A stretch of 6,157 bases of DNA from Dehalococcoidia bacterium (lineage in GTDB: Bacteria; Chloroflexota; Dehalococcoidia; GIF9; AB-539-J10): positions 1-6,157 of the forward strand of contig JAUWGZ010000071.1 in the NCBI GenBank assembly GCA_030606165.1, read 5' to 3'. This document shows positions 5,304 through 6,157 of the stretch, one piece after another. The notes below the pieces were generated by a model. The model was not told where the DNA came from. It worked only from the letters and a program-made list of their open reading frames with translations, and made no database searches. Every line of letters starts with the position of its first letter. The stretch's first letter is position 1. The position numbers and the translations under genes were made by a program.

Positions 5304-5621
5304 GTGCGCCGCGGTGAGGTGTGGTGGGCTGAACTACCACCACCTGTTGGCAGACGGCCAGTAATCTTACTGTCGAGGGATGTTGCGTACCGAGTGAGGA
5401 CTTCGATTACTGTCGGTATAGTTACACGTATTGCTCGTAACATCCCGGTCGAGGTGCCTCTTGGCCCAGAAGACGGAATGCCTCAGCAGTGTGTGGTAAA
5501 CCTGGACGGCATCCTCACCATTCCTAAAGCTAGGCTGGCTGAGCGAATTACCACCCTTTCACCTCAGAAGATGACCGATGTTGCCAGGGCGATTATTTTC
5601 GCCCTTGACTTGAAAGTCTAA
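5304..5621 (+). CDS. mazF: MazF/PemK-family endoribonuclease toxin
   Basis: A 105-residue toxin of the type that cleaves RNA at short specific sequences and stops growth when the unstable antitoxin is lost. Visible: the N-terminal MRRGEVWWAELPP (1-13), then GRRPVILLSRD (16-26), VGIVTRI (37-43), VVNLDGILTIPKARL (64-78) and a final helix from about 85. By analogy with B. subtilis MazF, R18 and T41 match the catalytic Arg/Thr pair. The strand normally reading QIRTIDK reads GILTIPK here, so the usual Arg is Leu71. Length is near the 110-120 usual. GTG starts directly after the antitoxin TAA, with GGGGAG about nine bases upstream inside the antitoxin gene, so translation is probably coupled. No intrinsic terminator was found after the stop. 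Confidence 0.92.
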   Translation: MRRGEVWWAELPPPVGRRPVILLSRDVAYRVRTSITVGIVTRIARNIPVEVPLGPEDGMPQQCVVNLDGILTIPKARLAERITTLSPQKMTDVARAIIFALDLKV

Positions 5622-5680
5622 GTCGGTTAAACGATTTTGGCATTCTTAACTACAATTTTGACTTTTAGTCATTGCTTTTG

Positions 5681-5730
5681 TGAGATGGCTAGATTGCTTC
5701 GTCCCGATAAATCGGGACTCGCAATGACAA
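5681..5730 (+). repeat. 50-base palindromic interspersed repeat, copy 2
   Basis: This is an exact copy of 4801-4850 in the same orientation, with its hairpin at 5693-5725. It lies 59 bases after the toxin stop, between the convergent ends of the toxin and the GT2 gene. Together the two copies bracket the toxin-antitoxin operon. Confidence 0.9.
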
Positions 5731-5740
5731 GAGCATTGGT

Positions 5741-5770
5741 TGAGATTCTTCGTTTCGCTCAGAATGACAA
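5741..5770 (+). repeat. Related palindromic repeat unit
   Basis: A 30-base unit beginning TGAGATTCTTCG and ending AGAATGACAA. It has the same frame as the 50-base repeat (GAGAT...TGACAA) but a shorter middle; the arms are ATTCT/AGAAT. It sits ten bases after copy 2, giving a tandem pair. No counterpart follows copy 1. Confidence 0.75.
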
Positions 5771-5826
5771 CTGGATGTTGTTAATCCCTCGCATATTGGG
5801 TCTTGATGGGCTGATTTATACTCTGG

Positions 5827-6157
5827 TTATTTTCGCCTGCTTAAGGCGTTCAAGATTATGCCGGTGAAGATACTCGATATGCCAGCGGTAATGAACAGAG
5901 TGGTCAGTATGGTGCTGCCTACGGCCAGGTCGCCTGTTGTGGCAGCTATATTAATCACCCTGATGCCGACGATGAGACCAACCACCACCAAGATACCACC
6001 TGCCAGTCCGAAGAAGAACAGGGGTCTCCTCTGCGAAATCATGGCTATTATCCGGCTGAGAACGTCTATGCCGTGTCTTATCGGGTTGAGGGTCGAGCCG
6101 TCTTTGGTATATATGTTTGAGATTGGCACCTCGGTTATCTTGAGGTTTCTATCGGCG
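5827..6157 (-). CDS. GT2-family glycosyltransferase (DPM1-like) with C-terminal membrane helices, partial
   Basis: This is the C-terminal 109 residues of a polyprenyl-phosphate-type glycosyltransferase; the catalytic GT-A domain lies beyond the window. The frame is open to the window edge through codons reading ADRNLKITE before the internal GTG at 6129. Visible: the end of the catalytic domain, ITEVPISNIYTKDGS (7-21), the amphipathic link NPIRHGIDVLSRIIAMISQR (24-43), RRPLFFFG (43-50) leading into membrane helix 1 (about 46-70), and helix 2 (about 78-104), ending in the positive tail SRRK. This follows DPM1-like GT2 enzymes, which end with EVP...Y, a hydrophobic pair and a basic tail. The likely role is making or modifying a lipid-linked sugar for the neighbouring cluster. 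The stop is TAA 5829-5827, convergent with the toxin gene. Confidence 0.88.
   Translation of the reverse strand, partial: ADRNLKITEVPISNIYTKDGSTLNPIRHGIDVLSRIIAMISQRRPLFFFGLAGGILVVVGLIVGIRVINIAATTGDLAVGSTILTTLFITAGISSIFTGIILNALSRRK

Noticed and set aside
5693..5725. Strong hairpin between convergent genes as a bidirectional terminator
   Set aside because: The stem is good but no T-run follows on either strand and the same sequence occurs upstream of the promoter, so it is better explained as a dispersed repeat.
4801..5770. CRISPR-like array
   Set aside because: There are only two exact copies 880 bases apart with genes between them and no regular spacers or cas genes.
5637..5867. Plus-strand frame of 76 codons
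   Set aside because: It spans the second repeat copy and the related unit and overlaps the GT2 gene end; not a gene.

Overview
This 6.2 kb window is part of a bacterial surface-polysaccharide (O-antigen or capsule type) gene cluster. A toxin-antitoxin module and interspersed repeats sit at its right side. The sequence shows Shine-Dalgarno sites, TTG/GTG starts and a near-consensus sigma70-type promoter, so it is bacterial. The palindromic repeat family and protein style fit an uncultivated anaerobic lineage such as Chloroflexota/Dehalococcoidia, but that placement is a weak inference.

Layout, left to right. (1) 1-609, plus strand: the 3' part of an ABC-transporter ATPase of the Wzt/KpsT/TagH polysaccharide-export type. 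Its first ~25-45 codons lie outside the window. (2) 611-4475, minus strand: a run of glycosyltransferase (GT) genes. In transcription order these are an Alg14/PssD-like subunit and an Alg13/PssE-like subunit overlapping at TTGA, then two GT4-type transferases. Two gaps in this run hold debris that reads as glycosyltransferase ends: an apparent N-terminus at 3223-3351 and an apparent C-terminus at 1849-1938. The cluster has therefore lost or exchanged genes. (3) 4476-5051: a divergent intergenic region with a small unrecognised ORF, tandem 7-base and 9-base microrepeats, a 50-base palindromic repeat and the toxin-antitoxin promoter. (4) 5052-5621, plus strand: a ribbon-helix-helix antitoxin and a MazF/PemK-type toxin, with the toxin GTG directly after the antitoxin stop. 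(5) 5622-5826: a second exact copy of the 50-base repeat and a related unit. (6) 5827-6157, minus strand: the C-terminal end of a membrane-anchored GT2 (dolichyl-phosphate-mannose-synthase-like) transferase that continues beyond the window.

How they work together (inference): the GT2 enzyme probably works on a polyprenyl-phosphate carrier. The PssD/PssE pair and the two GT4 enzymes would add sugars to a lipid-linked glycan, and the ABC transporter would export the finished chain. The toxin-antitoxin pair is an accessory cassette between direct repeats.

I found no clear new system. The best leads are the repeat-bracketed toxin-antitoxin cassette, the two GT fragments flanking an intact GT gene, and a G8 tract inside a GT gene.
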